Shown here in pieces: positions 24,943-33,703 of a stretch of 64,000 bases of DNA (positions are counted from its first letter, which is position 1; every line of letters starts with the position of its first letter). The stretch is from assembly GCA_023488905.1 (NCBI GenBank), contig JAMDCQ010000017.1, positions 1 through 64,000 of the forward strand. Reading direction: 5' to 3'. The stretch is from Candidatus Bathyarchaeota archaeon. Its GTDB lineage: Archaea > Thermoproteota > Bathyarchaeia > Bathyarchaeales > Bathycorpusculaceae. The notes beneath the pieces are model-generated. The model was not told the DNA's origin and searched no databases. It saw only the letters and a program-made list of their open reading frames with translations. Made by a program: the position numbers and the translations under genes.

Positions 24943-26004
24943 ATGAGTTCAAAACCAAGTCAGCCCCGACCCAAAGACTGCACGGAGTGCCTAGAAAAAA
25001 ACAAAGACATAGACTGTTGGAACCCTCAACGCATGCTAGACACCCTGATGCGCAATAGTCAACAAGTTGAACATGATTGGGTACTGAAGGGCATACCGAA
25101 ACTCGTAGACGACGTCATGGTTAGTTACGAGCGGTTCGGCGGCATGGACCACCTTGAAGGACGCGATCTACCCTCCAAAAAAGTTGTAATCGAAGTTCTT
25201 GAGGATTTGTTTACGGTTCTTTTCCCAGGCTACTTGGGCGATTCTGAACTTACCAAAGCCAACATAAAATACCAGTTAGGCACCAAACTAACTTCCATCT
25301 ATGAGAGGCTTACCGACCAGACCGATAAGAGCCTCAAGTACATCTGCAGAAAAATCAGCGAATGCCCACAAGATATCTGCCAAAAAAGAGCCCACATCGT
25401 GGCACGGGAGTTGTTGGAGAAGCTGCCTGAAATCCGCGCTAAACTCAGCGGCGACGTGCAGGCAGCCTACAGCGGTGACCCCGCAGCAGTAAGCAACGAC
25501 GAAGTCATTCTAAGCTACCCCTGCATCCTCGCAATCACCACTTACCGCATAGCCCACGAACTCTACCTTGCAGGCGTACCGTTAATTCCACGCATAATAA
25601 CCGAGCACATGCACAGCTTAACAGGCATAGACATTCACCCAGGAGCAAAAATCGGCAAAAACTTCTTCATCGACCACGGCACAGGCGTCGTCATAGGCGA
25701 AACCGCAGAAATCGGCGACAACGTCAAACTCTATCAGGGCGTGACGCTGGGTGCATTGAGTTTTCCTAAGGATGAGAAGGGCAACATCATCAAAGGCCGC
25801 AAACGGCACCCCACTGTGGGCAACAACGTCGTCATCTACTCAGGCGCAACCCTGCTTGGAGCAGAAACAGTCATCGGAGACAACGTGGTTATCGGCGGCA
25901 ACGTCTGGCTTACTGGTCCTGTGGCTTCGGGTACAAAAGTGACCTTAGCTGCGCCAGAGCAGAATTACAAAGTGGAAAGTTCCCACAAAAAAGAAAATCC
26001 CTAA
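24943..26004 (+). CDS. cysE: Serine O-acetyltransferase
   Basis: About 353 aa, of the long type. It makes O-acetylserine from serine and acetyl-CoA. The N-terminal helical domain (about 1-190) is followed by a left-handed beta-helix of hexapeptide repeats ('[19 protein letters not shown]', '[19 protein letters not shown]'). The catalytic His/Asp pair lies in '[13 protein letters not shown]'. Two cysteines near the start ('[14 protein letters not shown]') are an extra feature. The ATG at 24943 follows GGGAAAAG; a TTG seven codons upstream falls in the hairpin. It lies downstream of cysK and ends at a large hairpin and repeat. Confidence 0.92.
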   Translation: MSSKPSQPRPKDCTECLEKNKDIDCWNPQRMLDTLMRNSQQVEHDWVLKGIPKLVDDVMVSYERFGGMDHLEGRDLPSKKVVIEVLEDLFTVLFPGYLGDSELTKANIKYQLGTKLTSIYERLTDQTDKSLKYICRKISECPQDICQKRAHIVARELLEKLPEIRAKLSGDVQAAYSGDPAAVSNDEVILSYPCILAITTYRIAHELYLAGVPLIPRIITEHMHSLTGIDIHPGAKIGKNFFIDHGTGVVIGETAEIGDNVKLYQGVTLGALSFPKDEKGNIIKGRKRHPTVGNNVVIYSGATLLGAETVIGDNVVIGGNVWLTGPVASGTKVTLAAPEQNYKVESSHKKENP

Positions 26005-26013
26005 AACTGCGCT

Positions 26014-26073
26014 GTTGCTCTGCCCATAGACCCCTCCCCTTATATAAGGGAGGGGAGGTAGCGGCAGAGCAAC
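26014..26073. terminator. Large hairpin after cysE
   Basis: GTTGCTCTGCC (26014-26024) pairs with GGCAGAGCAAC (26063-26073), 11 perfect base pairs, enclosing CCCCTCCCCTTAT / ATAAGGGAGGGGAGG, which also pair. The whole structure begins 10 nt after the cysE stop. It may stop transcription of cysKE, but it also contains the left half of dispersed repeat B. Confidence 0.5.
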
Positions 26074-26131
26074 AAAACCCACGAGCTTGCGCATACGGAA
26101 TCGTATGCGGCTTTAAATAAGGGGGTATAGT
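26034..26131 (+). repeat. Dispersed repeat B, copy 1
   Basis: It starts at CCTCCCCTTATATAAGGGAGGGGAGGT and ends at GCATACGGAATCGTATGC, CTTTAAATAAGGGGGTATAG. The right end has a perfect GCATACG/CGTATGC hairpin. Ends and order match 46739-46834 and the reverse complement of 51553-51649; the middle 30 nt look more like the other copies when inverted. The rest of the 309-bp cysE-gap spacer (26132-26313) holds the gap promoter, with TTTTAAAAG near 26282 and AGGAGAAAAG before the ATG. Confidence 0.7.
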
Positions 26132-26313
26132 CAGAAAATCACAGCTAGGTTTAAGATGTTGACTTATCTTTTAGGCAACTTTAGATGTTGTCTTTAGGTT
26201 TATTTTTCGTTTGAAGAGTTGTGGTTGATTCTGTATCTCAGGTTTTTTGTGGGGTAGGAAAATTAATTAACTAAGAATCGATTTTAAAAGCGCATCCATA
26301 GGAGAAAAGCTTT

Positions 26314-27345
26314 ATGGCAATTAAAGTCGGAATCAACGGTTTTGGAAGAATAGGCAGACTCATCTACCGAGCTGCCATCGAGAAACAAGCGAACATCGAT
26401 TTTGTAGCCGTCAACGATTTAGCTGACGCAAAAACTAACGCGATACTCCTAAAATACGACTCCGTTCATGGACGATTCCCCGGCACCGTGGAAGTTCAGG
26501 GCAACGATTTGGTCGTAAATGGGAAAGTGCTCAAATGCGTCCAAGAAAAAGACCCCGCCAACCTGCCCTGGAAGCAACTCGGCGTGTACTTGGCGATTGA
26601 AAGCACAGGGTTATTCACTAACCGCGAAGGCGCATCTAAACACTTAGCTGCAGGCGCCAAAAAAGTCCTCATATCCGCGCCAGCAACAAACCCCGACAGA
26701 ACCATCGTCTTAGGCGTCAACGATGAAACCTACAACCCAGAAGCAGACAGCATACTCTCAAACGCCAGCTGCACCACCAACGCCTTAGCACCCATCAGCA
26801 AAATCTTAGCGGACAACTTTGGCTTAGAAAAAGCTTTCATGACAACCTGCCACAGCTATACAAACGACCAAAAAATCCTCGACATAGTCCATAAAGACCT
26901 CAGACGCGCACGCGCCGCAGCCATAAACATCATCCCAACAAGCACAGGCGCAGCCAAAGCCATCGGCGAAGTATTGCCCAACTGCAGCGGCAAAATGAAC
27001 GGCATCTCACTCCGAGTCCCCACACCTGACGTATCCATCGTAGACTTAACCTGCGTATTGGGTAAAGAAGTTACCAAACAAGACATCAACGCAGCTATGA
27101 AGAGCGCTGCTGAAGGCGAACTTAAAGGCATCCTACAGTACACTGAAGACCCCATCGTTTCAAGCGACGTCTTGCACAGTACCTACAGCAGCGTATTCGA
27201 TGCAGGCTTAACCATGGTGCTTGGCGAGAAAAGCAACTTTGTGAAGGTCTTCTCGTGGTATGATAACGAGTGGGGCTTTAGCAACCGCATGGTTGACTTC
27301 ATAGAGATGGTTGGCAAAAAAGCAGGGCTTATAGTGCGCAAGTAA
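26314..27345 (+). CDS. gap: Glyceraldehyde-3-phosphate dehydrogenase, bacterial-type (class I)
   Basis: About 343 aa. It oxidises glyceraldehyde-3-phosphate to 1,3-bisphosphoglycerate, or the reverse in gluconeogenesis. The class I hallmarks are clear: '[10 protein letters not shown]' NAD site, the active-site Cys153 in '[12 protein letters not shown]', His in '[10 protein letters not shown]', and '[12 protein letters not shown]' at the end. Archaea usually carry the unrelated-looking class II enzyme, so this gene was probably acquired from bacteria. Asp35 after 'VAVN' and the Leu-Pro in 'EVLPN' favour NAD over NADP. It follows a TATA-like box and AGGAGAAAAG, and precedes an archaeal-type pgk by 51 nt. 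Confidence 0.94.
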   Translation: MAIKVGINGFGRIGRLIYRAAIEKQANIDFVAVNDLADAKTNAILLKYDSVHGRFPGTVEVQGNDLVVNGKVLKCVQEKDPANLPWKQLGVYLAIESTGLFTNREGASKHLAAGAKKVLISAPATNPDRTIVLGVNDETYNPEADSILSNASCTTNALAPISKILADNFGLEKAFMTTCHSYTNDQKILDIVHKDLRRARAAAINIIPTSTGAAKAIGEVLPNCSGKMNGISLRVPTPDVSIVDLTCVLGKEVTKQDINAAMKSAAEGELKGILQYTEDPIVSSDVLHSTYSSVFDAGLTMVLGEKSNFVKVFSWYDNEWGFSNRMVDFIEMVGKKAGLIVRK

Positions 27346-27396
27346 GATTTAATTATTCTTTCTTTTCTTTTTCTTAGACAATTCGAGTGGATTTCC

Positions 27397-28629
27397 ATGG
27401 CAAAATACAAAACCCTAAACGATTTTGACGTAAAAAATAAGACAGTGCTTGTCCGTGTAGACTTCAACTCTGAAATTGACCCCCAAACCAAAAAAGTCAC
27501 AAGCGACGTACGCATCCGCACACACGCCGAATCAACCCTTAAAGAACTCGCCGAGAAAGGCGCCAAAACCGTCGTCATCGCCCATCAAGGACGCAAAGGC
27601 GACCCCGACTACACAACACTAAAAACCCACACCGAAATCCTCCAAACCATCCTCAAATGCCCCATTAAATATGTCGAAGACGTCTTCGGCGAAAAAGCCC
27701 AAGCCGCCATCAAAAGCCTCCAAGCAGGAGAAGTCTTGGTGCTGGAGAACGTGCGCAGTTGGGATGGAGAAACCAAAAGCGGCACCCCCGACAAGCAATC
27801 CAAAACCGAGTTGGTGCAGAAACTGGCGCCTCTAGCAGACCTCTTTGTAAGCGACGCCTTCTCAGCTGCCCATCGCGGCCACGTCTCTATGGTTGGCTTC
27901 ACAGCGGTTTTGCCTTCAGCTGCTGGGCGCATCATGGAACGCGAATTATCCTCGCTTAGTAAGGCGCTTGAGAAGCCTGAGCACCCCTGCGTCTACGTTA
28001 TGGGCGGCGCAAAAGCCGACGACTCGCTAGAGATCAGCAAGTACGTGCTGGGCAACAGCATAGCTGACTACGTTTTGGTCGGCGGCGTGACTTCGCAGCT
28101 GTTCTTGGCAGCTAAAGGCGTCAACTTGGGCAAACCGACCATGGAGTTCTTGGCGAAGAAAGAGTTAACGCAGTTTCTGCCAGGCATAAAAGCGTTGATT
28201 GAGCAGTTCGGCGACAAAGTCCAAGTTCCAGTTGACGTTGCCGTTAATGTTTATGGCGACCGCCTTGAAATCCCAGTTGACCAGTTGCCAACTGAGTATG
28301 CGATTTTAGATTTAGGTTCCAAAACTGTCCAAAAATACGCCTCAATCATCAGTGCCGCCAAATCTATCGTGGTCAGCGGCCCCATGGGCGTGTATGAGAA
28401 TCCCCAGTTTAATTGGGGCACCAAAGGCGTCCTAACCGCCATAGCTGAAAGTAGCGCATTTAGTTTGGCAGGCGGTGGAAACACCATTGCAGCCATCCAA
28501 GAATACGGCTTAAGCCCCAAAATCGGCTACATCAGCACCGCAGGCGGCGCCCTCATCGAGTTTTTGATGGGTAAGAGGTTGCCGGGTGTTGTGGCGTTGG
28601 AGACAGCAGCCGAAACCAAGAAAATCTAA
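27397..28629 (+). CDS. pgk: Phosphoglycerate kinase, archaeal type
   Basis: About 410 aa. It interconverts 1,3-bisphosphoglycerate and 3-phosphoglycerate with ADP/ATP. The N-terminal 'VLVRVDFNSEI' and substrate-binding 'HQGRKGDPDYTTL' are archaeal variants of the bacterial HLGRP motif. The C-terminal ATP site has 'STAGGALIEFL' in place of the usual GGGA. It lies in an operon with gap. Because gap is bacterial-type and pgk archaeal-type, the pair was assembled from different sources. Confidence 0.94.
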   Translation: MAKYKTLNDFDVKNKTVLVRVDFNSEIDPQTKKVTSDVRIRTHAESTLKELAEKGAKTVVIAHQGRKGDPDYTTLKTHTEILQTILKCPIKYVEDVFGEKAQAAIKSLQAGEVLVLENVRSWDGETKSGTPDKQSKTELVQKLAPLADLFVSDAFSAAHRGHVSMVGFTAVLPSAAGRIMERELSSLSKALEKPEHPCVYVMGGAKADDSLEISKYVLGNSIADYVLVGGVTSQLFLAAKGVNLGKPTMEFLAKKELTQFLPGIKALIEQFGDKVQVPVDVAVNVYGDRLEIPVDQLPTEYAILDLGSKTVQKYASIISAAKSIVVSGPMGVYENPQFNWGTKGVLTAIAESSAFSLAGGGNTIAAIQEYGLSPKIGYISTAGGALIEFLMGKRLPGVVALETAAETKKI

Positions 28630-28632
28630 TTT

Positions 28633-29109
28633 CTATTTTCTTTTTTGTTTAGCTTTCTTTTGTATCCAGAACCATGAGGTTACTAGTAGAATCACTAAAG
28701 CTACAACCGCCACTACAATGACTGTGATTATGACTGATCCAAAGGAGTACTCGACAAAGTTCCGCTCCGAAACCGCTGTCGCTGAAGTCCCAGCTGAATC
28801 GTACGCTATCACCTTAAACGTATGTGCTCCTAAGGTGAAGTGGGCGGTGTTAAAGTTCCAGCTAAACGGAGCCACCGTATCATTCTGCTGCAGGACATCG
28901 TCGAGGTAGAACTCGACCCACGCAACGTCTTGAGAAACGTCGGTGTTTATGGTCCATTCGCCGCCTAAGTCGTTTCCCATGCCGTATCCGTTGTTCTTGT
29001 ACCAGTTCAAACTCAGAGAGGGCGCGGCAGACGAAACTGCTAAACCTGATAAGACTAAAACGATACAGGCGCTAAATAGGTAGACGACTTTTCTGTTGGT
29101 TCCCAGCAT
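28633..29109 (-). CDS. Membrane-anchored surface protein with Ig-like domain
   Basis: About 158 aa. A signal peptide (residues 8-26, 'FSACIVLVLSGLAVSSAA') is followed by one beta-sandwich domain of the bacterial-Ig type ('WVEFYLDDVLQQNDTVAPFS', 'LGAHTFKVIAYDSAGTSA') and a C-terminal membrane helix ('VIITVIVVAVVALVILLVTSWF') with a basic cytosolic tail. It probably sits outside the cell, anchored at its C-terminus. The ATG at 29109 is the natural start for the signal peptide; an in-frame upstream start would add an unlikely leader. It is convergent with pgk. The ligand is unknown. Confidence 0.7.
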   Translation of the reverse strand: MLGTNRKVVYLFSACIVLVLSGLAVSSAAPSLSLNWYKNNGYGMGNDLGGEWTINTDVSQDVAWVEFYLDDVLQQNDTVAPFSWNFNTAHFTLGAHTFKVIAYDSAGTSATAVSERNFVEYSFGSVIITVIVVAVVALVILLVTSWFWIQKKAKQKRK

Positions 29110-29232
29110 ACAAAGCCATCCGTTTCCAAACAAACACAAACTTGCTTATAGGCGCAACGGTTGATATGCCGAGAGGTTTGTTGCTCTCACCGAGGCCCCC
29201 TCCCCTTATAAAAAGGGCAAAATCGCTTTGTG

Positions 29233-29283
29233 TCTCCCTCTATAGGTTTCTGCATAGATATCCTAATAGGCGCCAAATATGCC
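29233..29283 (+). repeat. Dispersed repeat C, copy 2
   Basis: It starts TCTCCCTCTATAGG and continues with TGCATAGATATCCTAATAGG. It is the most divergent of the three copies and stands directly before copy 3, so the two form a tandem. Confidence 0.5.
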
Positions 29284-29292
29284 GCGCATGAG

Positions 29293-29343
29293 ACCCCCTC
29301 TATAGGTGCAGTGCATAGGTTAGATATTAGGATCCAAATATGC
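29293..29343 (+). repeat. Dispersed repeat C, copy 3
   Basis: ACCCCCTCTATAGGTGCAG and the following GTGCATA are identical to 16551-16575; the rest is similar. The A/T-rich end (ATATTAGGATCCAAATATG) also resembles copy 2. Confidence 0.65.
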
Positions 29344-29499
29344 CTGCAAACTGCTGAATTACTGAATTACTTTGCCGTCCACCCCAATCCCGTACAAGGC
29401 ACTGATAGAAACCTTTTCTCTGTCTTTTGTTTTGTAGTGTTTACTGGATGACACCAAAAAATATAACTACTGTAGCATATAGTATAATATTGATAACAT

Positions 29500-29700
29500 A
29501 TGACTCAGTGTTTAGCCAAAACAAGAAAAGTCGGCGGCTCAATAGTGGTGACTCTGCCCAAAGAAATAGTAGAAAGCAAAAAAATCAAAGAAGGCGAAAT
29601 CATCGAAATCAGCGTCAAAAAAGTACGCAAAGACGGCTTCGGCATCCTAAAAGGCGTAGGACCATTCACCGCTGAAGATGAGCTGACAACACATGACTAG
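29500..29700 (+). CDS. AbrB/SpoVT-type VapB antitoxin (pair 2)
   Basis: About 66 aa. The N-terminal swapped-hairpin DNA-binding fold is visible as 'TRKVGGSIVVTLPKEIVESK' and 'IKEGEIIEISVKKV'. The C-terminal tail 'FGILKGVGPFTAEDELTTHD' is the toxin-blocking segment. The same tail, nearly residue for residue, appears at the end of the Mut7-C protein at 44941-45480. The ATG follows an AT-rich promoter with almost no leader. The stop overlaps the toxin start. Confidence 0.85.
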   Translation: MTQCLAKTRKVGGSIVVTLPKEIVESKKIKEGEIIEISVKKVRKDGFGILKGVGPFTAEDELTTHD

Positions 29701-30076
29701 ACACGCTATAGATGCTTACGCATGGATAGAATACCTAAACGGCAGCACCAAAGGCAAAAAAGTCGCCCAGATATTAGAAGATAACAACGAAACCTACACC
29801 TGCGCCATAACCCTAGGCGAAGTCATAAGCAAAATCGCACGCATGAACCAAGACCCCAAACCCGCCTACGACGTCCTCTTAAGCAACTCACAAATAATCA
29901 CAGCCGACGAAGAACTCTCATACCAAGCCGGCCTCGTTCACTGCGAAATGAGAAAAACCCAGAAAGACTTCGGGTTAGCCGACGCCTACATTTTAGCAAC
30001 CGCCCGAAAGCTAAAAGCAAGAATTTTAACAGGCGACCCCCACTTCCAAAACATCAAAGAAGCCATACTAATCTAA
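29693..30076 (+). CDS. VapC-type PIN-domain toxin (pair 2)
   Basis: About 127 aa. PIN acidic residues are visible in 'HAIDAYAWIEYL' (Asp), 'TLGEVISKIA' (Glu) and 'FGLADAYILATA' (Asp), with 'LTGDPHFQNI' at the C-terminus. It is probably an Mg2+-dependent RNase held inactive by the antitoxin. It starts inside the antitoxin's last codons (8-nt overlap). It is similar in order and motifs to the toxin at 19078-19488, but only moderately in sequence. Confidence 0.87.
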   Translation: MTRHAIDAYAWIEYLNGSTKGKKVAQILEDNNETYTCAITLGEVISKIARMNQDPKPAYDVLLSNSQIITADEELSYQAGLVHCEMRKTQKDFGLADAYILATARKLKARILTGDPHFQNIKEAILI

Positions 30077-30250
30077 CGTCAAGCCGCCAATTGTTCTAGC
30101 ATAGAAGGAGTAGACAGAACCCTCTTCCGCCAGTCGCACCATAATCACCCACAACACATAACAACAGAACCTATGATATGTAGCACTTATCGCAATAGTA
30201 GCGGATGCCCTTTTAGAGTTAGGTACCCGCGCTCCAATTACTCACCTCGG

Positions 30251-30290
30251 CCTGATTGTTGTTGTGTATCGGCAACAGCAACTATAGTAA
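30251..30290 (-). repeat. Dispersed repeat A, partial copy
   Basis: On the minus strand: CTATAGTTGCTGTTGCCG, then ATACACAACAACAATCAGGC. This is only the hairpin-forming left end of repeat A. The rest of the spacer (30077-30337) has no gene. Confidence 0.5.
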
Positions 30291-30300
30291 AAGGGCAAGT

Positions 30301-30324
30301 CTTTATGGTTTATATGTCATAAAG
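30301..30324 (+). promoter_or_regulatory. Palindromic promoter of the ribosomal protein operon
   Basis: CTTTATG-N10-CATAAAG is a perfect 7-bp inverted repeat whose spacer holds the TATA-like TTTATAT. It is about 47-70 nt before the eL42 start. It may combine core promoter and operator. Confidence 0.4.
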
Positions 30325-30370
30325 TATAAGAATAAGCGTGTTTCCTTATTGGGAAGCTGGTAGTGAAATC

Positions 30371-30646
30371 GTGAACGTTCCTAAAGAAGTCAATACGTAC
30401 TGTCCTAAATGTAAACATCACACTGTTCATACTGTAAGCCTCTATAAGGCTGGCAAACGCCGCGCACTCGCAGCAGGCGAACGAGCCCACGCACGCGAGA
30501 AAGAAGGTTACGGCGGACAGAAATACCCACTTCAACACACCTTCGCAAAAACCACCAAAAAACAGACTTTGCGCCTGAAATGCAAAACCTGCAACTACAT
30601 GTATCACAAAGACGGCATCCGCCTACGAAAACTAGCCATAGTGTAA
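30371..30646 (+). CDS. rpl44e: Ribosomal protein eL42 (L44e)
   Basis: About 91 aa. A zinc-binding large-subunit protein near the E site. The start 'VNVPKEVNTYCPKCKHHT' and the second pair in 'LKCKTCNYMYHKDGIRLRK' give the family's C-x2-C ... C-x2-C zinc site. I chose GTG 30371, which starts the family's conserved N-terminus; an upstream in-frame GTG (30338) adds an unconserved leader. It is the first gene of an eL42-eS27-aIF2alpha-nop10-PAC2 operon, a common archaeal order. Confidence 0.95.
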   Translation: MNVPKEVNTYCPKCKHHTVHTVSLYKAGKRRALAAGERAHAREKEGYGGQKYPLQHTFAKTTKKQTLRLKCKTCNYMYHKDGIRLRKLAIV

Positions 30647-30673
30647 ATTAACCTTAATTGGAGAAAAAAGAAA

Positions 30674-30871
30674 ATGTCAGATTGGAACAAACTCATCCCT
30701 AAACCACGCAGCGTCTTTTTGCGTGTCAAATGCCAGAAATGCGGCAACGAGCAACTCGTCTTCAGCAACACAGTCAACAAAATCACGTGCAACGTATGCA
30801 CAGAAACCCTCGCTGAACCGACTGGCGGCAGAGCGAGAATTAACGGCGAAGTATTGACCGTCCTCGAGTAA
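30674..30871 (+). CDS. rps27e: Ribosomal protein eS27
   Basis: About 65 aa. A zinc-ribbon small-subunit protein; the four cysteines are in 'VKCQKCGNEQ' and 'ITCNVCTETL'. The C-terminal 'GRARINGEVL' is typical. The ATG follows GGAGAAAAAAG. Second gene of the operon, between eL42 and aIF2-alpha. Confidence 0.95.
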   Translation: MSDWNKLIPKPRSVFLRVKCQKCGNEQLVFSNTVNKITCNVCTETLAEPTGGRARINGEVLTVLE

Positions 30872-30884
30872 GGAGGCCTAAAAC

Positions 30885-31670
30885 TTGGCTGAGCGTAAGC
30901 CGCAGTGGCCCGAAACAGGCGACCTCGTCATCGCCACCATAGAGACCGTAACAGATTATGGCGCTTACGCGAAACTCGACGAATTCGAAAAACGTGGTTT
31001 ACTCCACGTTTCAGAGATTTCTTCTTCATGGATAAGAAACATCCGCGATTTCGTGCGGGAAAACCAGAAAGTCGTCCTAAAAGTTTTGCGCGTCGACCAC
31101 GACAAAGGTCACATCGACCTCTCATTGCGCCGCGTCACCAAACGTGAACGCATCGAGAAAATCATGTCGTGGAAGAAGGAACGCAAAGCCGACGCTTTGC
31201 TCAGGGGAGTCGCAGAAAAAACCAACTTAACCGTAGACGAAATCATCCAGAAAATCGTCCCCGCCGTAGAACAGAAGTATGACCTCTATGAAGCGTTTGA
31301 GAAAGCAGCCATCGAAGGCGCCGAAGTCCTAACCGCCCTTGGCGTTGCAGAAAACCTCGCCACAGCCTTCGCGGAAGTAGCCCAAGAACGCATCCACGTA
31401 AAAATGGTTAAAGTCCGAGGCTTACTCGAAGTCAAAGTGGCTAAACCCAACGGCGTCAAAGTAATCAAAGAAGCCTTCCACAAAGCCAAAGGCGAACGCA
31501 TCAAAGACGCAAAAATCACCTTCTTCGTCATCGCCGCACCAAAATACAGCATCGAAGTGCAGGCGGAAAACTATAAGCGCGCCGAAGATGTCATGCAGAA
31601 AACAGCTGACAACGTCATGAATGTGATTCACAAGGCTGGCGGAGAAGGCACTTTTAGAAGGGAAAAATAG
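30885..31670 (+). CDS. Translation initiation factor aIF2 alpha subunit
   Basis: About 261 aa. Part of the heterotrimer that brings initiator tRNA to the ribosome. An N-terminal S1 domain (residues 10-85, with 'DYGAYAKLDEFEKRGLLHVSE') is followed by a helical domain and a C-terminal alpha/beta domain that binds the gamma subunit. Length and layout are standard. It starts at TTG after AAGGAGG. Its TAG overlaps the GTG of nop10 by one base. Confidence 0.95.
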   Translation: MAERKPQWPETGDLVIATIETVTDYGAYAKLDEFEKRGLLHVSEISSSWIRNIRDFVRENQKVVLKVLRVDHDKGHIDLSLRRVTKRERIEKIMSWKKERKADALLRGVAEKTNLTVDEIIQKIVPAVEQKYDLYEAFEKAAIEGAEVLTALGVAENLATAFAEVAQERIHVKMVKVRGLLEVKVAKPNGVKVIKEAFHKAKGERIKDAKITFFVIAAPKYSIEVQAENYKRAEDVMQKTADNVMNVIHKAGGEGTFRREK

Positions 31671-31837
31671 TGGTTTGGCAATTACGCAAATGCGTAAAAT
31701 GCAGCTCATACACGCTTAACAAAGCCACCTGCCCTGTCTGCGGCGGTGCAGTCAGGATTCCGCATCCAGCCAAGTTTTCCCCCGACGATAAATACCTCAA
31801 GTACCGCATGGCGGCAAAAAGGAGCCAACCGGAATGA
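31670..31837 (+). CDS. nop10: H/ACA ribonucleoprotein component Nop10
   Basis: About 55 aa, short and easily missed. It is part of the box H/ACA pseudouridylation complex with Cbf5, Gar1 and L7Ae. The zinc ribbon is visible as 'RKCVKCSSYTL' and 'TCPVCGG', followed by the conserved helix region 'PHPAKFSPDDKYLKYR'. It starts at a GTG overlapping the aIF2-alpha stop and ends inside the start of the PAC2 gene; this aIF2alpha-nop10-PAC2 order is common in archaea. All neighbours are translationally coupled. Confidence 0.93.
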   Translation: MVWQLRKCVKCSSYTLNKATCPVCGGAVRIPHPAKFSPDDKYLKYRMAAKRSQPE

Positions 31838-32604
31838 AGGAAACCTACATCAAAGAATTCGCCCAAACTCAACCCAACAACCCAGTCCTCATCGAAGGCT
31901 TACCCGGATTGGGGTTAGTCGGCAAAATCGCATTACGCTACCTCATAAAGCAGCTGAAAGCCAAAAAATTCGCTTACCTCTACTCACCTCACTTCCCCTA
32001 CTTCGTTTTAGTCAACAAGAAAGGCGACGTGCGGCTACTGCGAGGCGCATTCTACTACTACCAGAACCCCAAAGGCCAAGACATCATCCTCTTCACAGGC
32101 GACAGCCAATCACAAACCATTGAAGGACAATACGAGATTGCTGACCGCATGCTGGACTTCAGTGAGAAGCATGGCGTGAAAACCATCGCAACCATAGGCG
32201 GTTACCGCATGGAACCCCAAGAGAAACCCAAAGTCTTCATAGCCGCAACCAACCAAGACCTCCTTCACAAAGCCCTCGACAGCGGCGCAACCCTGAGCAC
32301 CGCAGGCAGCCCCATCGTCGGCACCGCAGGACTCATCTTAGGCTTATCCAAATTCAAGAAAATCGAAGCCCTCTGCCTACTGGGCGAAACCCGCGGCTAC
32401 CTCCCCGACCCACAAGCAGCCAAAAGCGTGCTGGAAGTCCTCAAAGCCACCTTCAACTTTGACTTAGACCTCAAAGGCATAGACGACGAAATAGCCAAAG
32501 CAGAAACCATGGTAACTAAACTGCAGCAGATCGAAGCCAAACGCGCTCTGGAAGCGGAAGAAAACCGCAAGCAAGAAGACAAGAAGACAACATACATCTC
32601 TTAA
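31834..32604 (+). CDS. PAC2-family protein (proteasome assembly chaperone-like)
   Basis: About 256 aa. The family signature 'LIEGLPGLGLVGKIALRYL' stands near the N-terminus, with 'IATIGGYRMEP' and 'PIVGTAGLILGL' further on. The C-terminal 35 residues form a charged coiled helix. Archaeal members are related to eukaryotic PAC2; some assist proteasome assembly, but the role of this subgroup is unproven. The ATG overlaps the nop10 stop. It is convergent with wecB, overlapping by 4 bp. Confidence 0.9.
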   Translation: MKETYIKEFAQTQPNNPVLIEGLPGLGLVGKIALRYLIKQLKAKKFAYLYSPHFPYFVLVNKKGDVRLLRGAFYYYQNPKGQDIILFTGDSQSQTIEGQYEIADRMLDFSEKHGVKTIATIGGYRMEPQEKPKVFIAATNQDLLHKALDSGATLSTAGSPIVGTAGLILGLSKFKKIEALCLLGETRGYLPDPQAAKSVLEVLKATFNFDLDLKGIDDEIAKAETMVTKLQQIEAKRALEAEENRKQEDKKTTYIS

Positions 32605-33689
32605 TAGAGATTTTCTTTTATTATTTCTACTGTTTTCTGAGCTGCATCTCCGTCACCGAAGGGCGACGTAGACGGCAGAGCTCCTTTTCTTGAGAGGACT
32701 TGGTTCATTGCATTTAAAATCTTGTTTTTGTCTGTGCCGACCACGGTGGCGAAGCCTGCTTCCACCGCTTCCTGCCGCTCGGTAGACAGGCGCATGACGA
32801 GGACGGGTTTTCGGATTTGGGGGGCGGTGGCTTCTTCTTGGATGCCGCCTGAATCGGTGATTATTAACTTACAGTGCCTCATCAGCATGAGGAAGTCGAG
32901 GTAGCCTGTCGGCGGCAAAATCAGCACATTGCTCATCTGCTCGATCTTGCTAAGCATGTGGTTTTCCTGAAGCCGCTTTCGGGTTCGAGGATGCATCGGG
33001 TAAACGATTGGCAAAGGCGACCCTTCAAAAACTGCCATAAATGACTCCAACACGGCGGGGTCATCCACGTTCTCTGCCCTATGCGCTGTCGCCAAAGCGA
33101 AAGTCTCGAAGGGGATTTGTTGCATAATCTTTGACGTTTTCTCCGCGATGGGCAGGTGCTCTTTGACGGCGTCTATGGCTGTGTTGCCGGTTAGGTAGAT
33201 TTTGCCCCAAACCGCCTCTTTCTGCAGGTTAGTTTTAGCGTGCTCGGTTGGCGCAAACAGGTATTGGGATATGTGGTCTGTTAAGCGGCGGTTATGTTCT
33301 TCGGGCATGCGCAAATCGTAGCTGCGTAAACCCGCCTCCACATGTCCGATGGGGATTGCGCGTTTGTTTGCCGCCAAAGCCGCGGCCAACACGGTGTTAG
33401 TGTCGCCTTCAACGAGCACCACAGACGGCTCAGCTTTGCTCAGCAACTCCTCCATTTTCATCAGGATTTCTGCGGTTTGGGCTCCAGGTGAAGCTGCTTC
33501 GATTTTGAGCCAGTGGTCGGGTACTGTGAGTTCGAGGTTTTCGATGAACTGTTGTGCCATGTTGTAGTCATAGTGCTGGCCGCAATGGACAAACAGGTGG
33601 GGCAGTTGGGCTTTTTTGAGGGCGCGGATGATGGGCGCCATCTTGATGATTTCAGGCCGCGTTCCAGTGACGACAACAACAGACTTCAT
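32601..33689 (-). CDS. wecB: UDP-N-acetylglucosamine 2-epimerase (non-hydrolysing)
   Basis: About 362 aa. It interconverts UDP-GlcNAc and UDP-ManNAc for surface polysaccharides or glycoprotein glycans. Family motifs are 'VTGTRPEIIKMAPI' at the start, 'HVEAGLRSYDLRMPEEHNR', 'ATAHRAENVDDP' and 'ITDSGGIQEEA'. It lies 14 nt downstream of mcm, which is a functionally unrelated neighbour. The full length is intact. Confidence 0.92.
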   Translation of the reverse strand: MKSVVVVTGTRPEIIKMAPIIRALKKAQLPHLFVHCGQHYDYNMAQQFIENLELTVPDHWLKIEAASPGAQTAEILMKMEELLSKAEPSVVLVEGDTNTVLAAALAANKRAIPIGHVEAGLRSYDLRMPEEHNRRLTDHISQYLFAPTEHAKTNLQKEAVWGKIYLTGNTAIDAVKEHLPIAEKTSKIMQQIPFETFALATAHRAENVDDPAVLESFMAVFEGSPLPIVYPMHPRTRKRLQENHMLSKIEQMSNVLILPPTGYLDFLMLMRHCKLIITDSGGIQEEATAPQIRKPVLVMRLSTERQEAVEAGFATVVGTDKNKILNAMNQVLSRKGALPSTSPFGDGDAAQKTVEIIKENLY

Positions 33690-33703
33690 ACAGTGCGCTC
33701 CGT

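Larger units (their letters stand above)
29110..29499. other. Gene-free stretch with two tandem repeat C copies
   Basis: No gene is visible over about 390 bp. It holds two repeat C copies (29233-29343) and, at 29197-29220, a CCCCCTCCCCTTATAAAAAGGG string like the left end of repeat B. Near 29465-29499 an AT-rich region (AGTATAATATTGATAACATATG) contains the promoter of the downstream VapBC pair. Confidence 0.55.
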
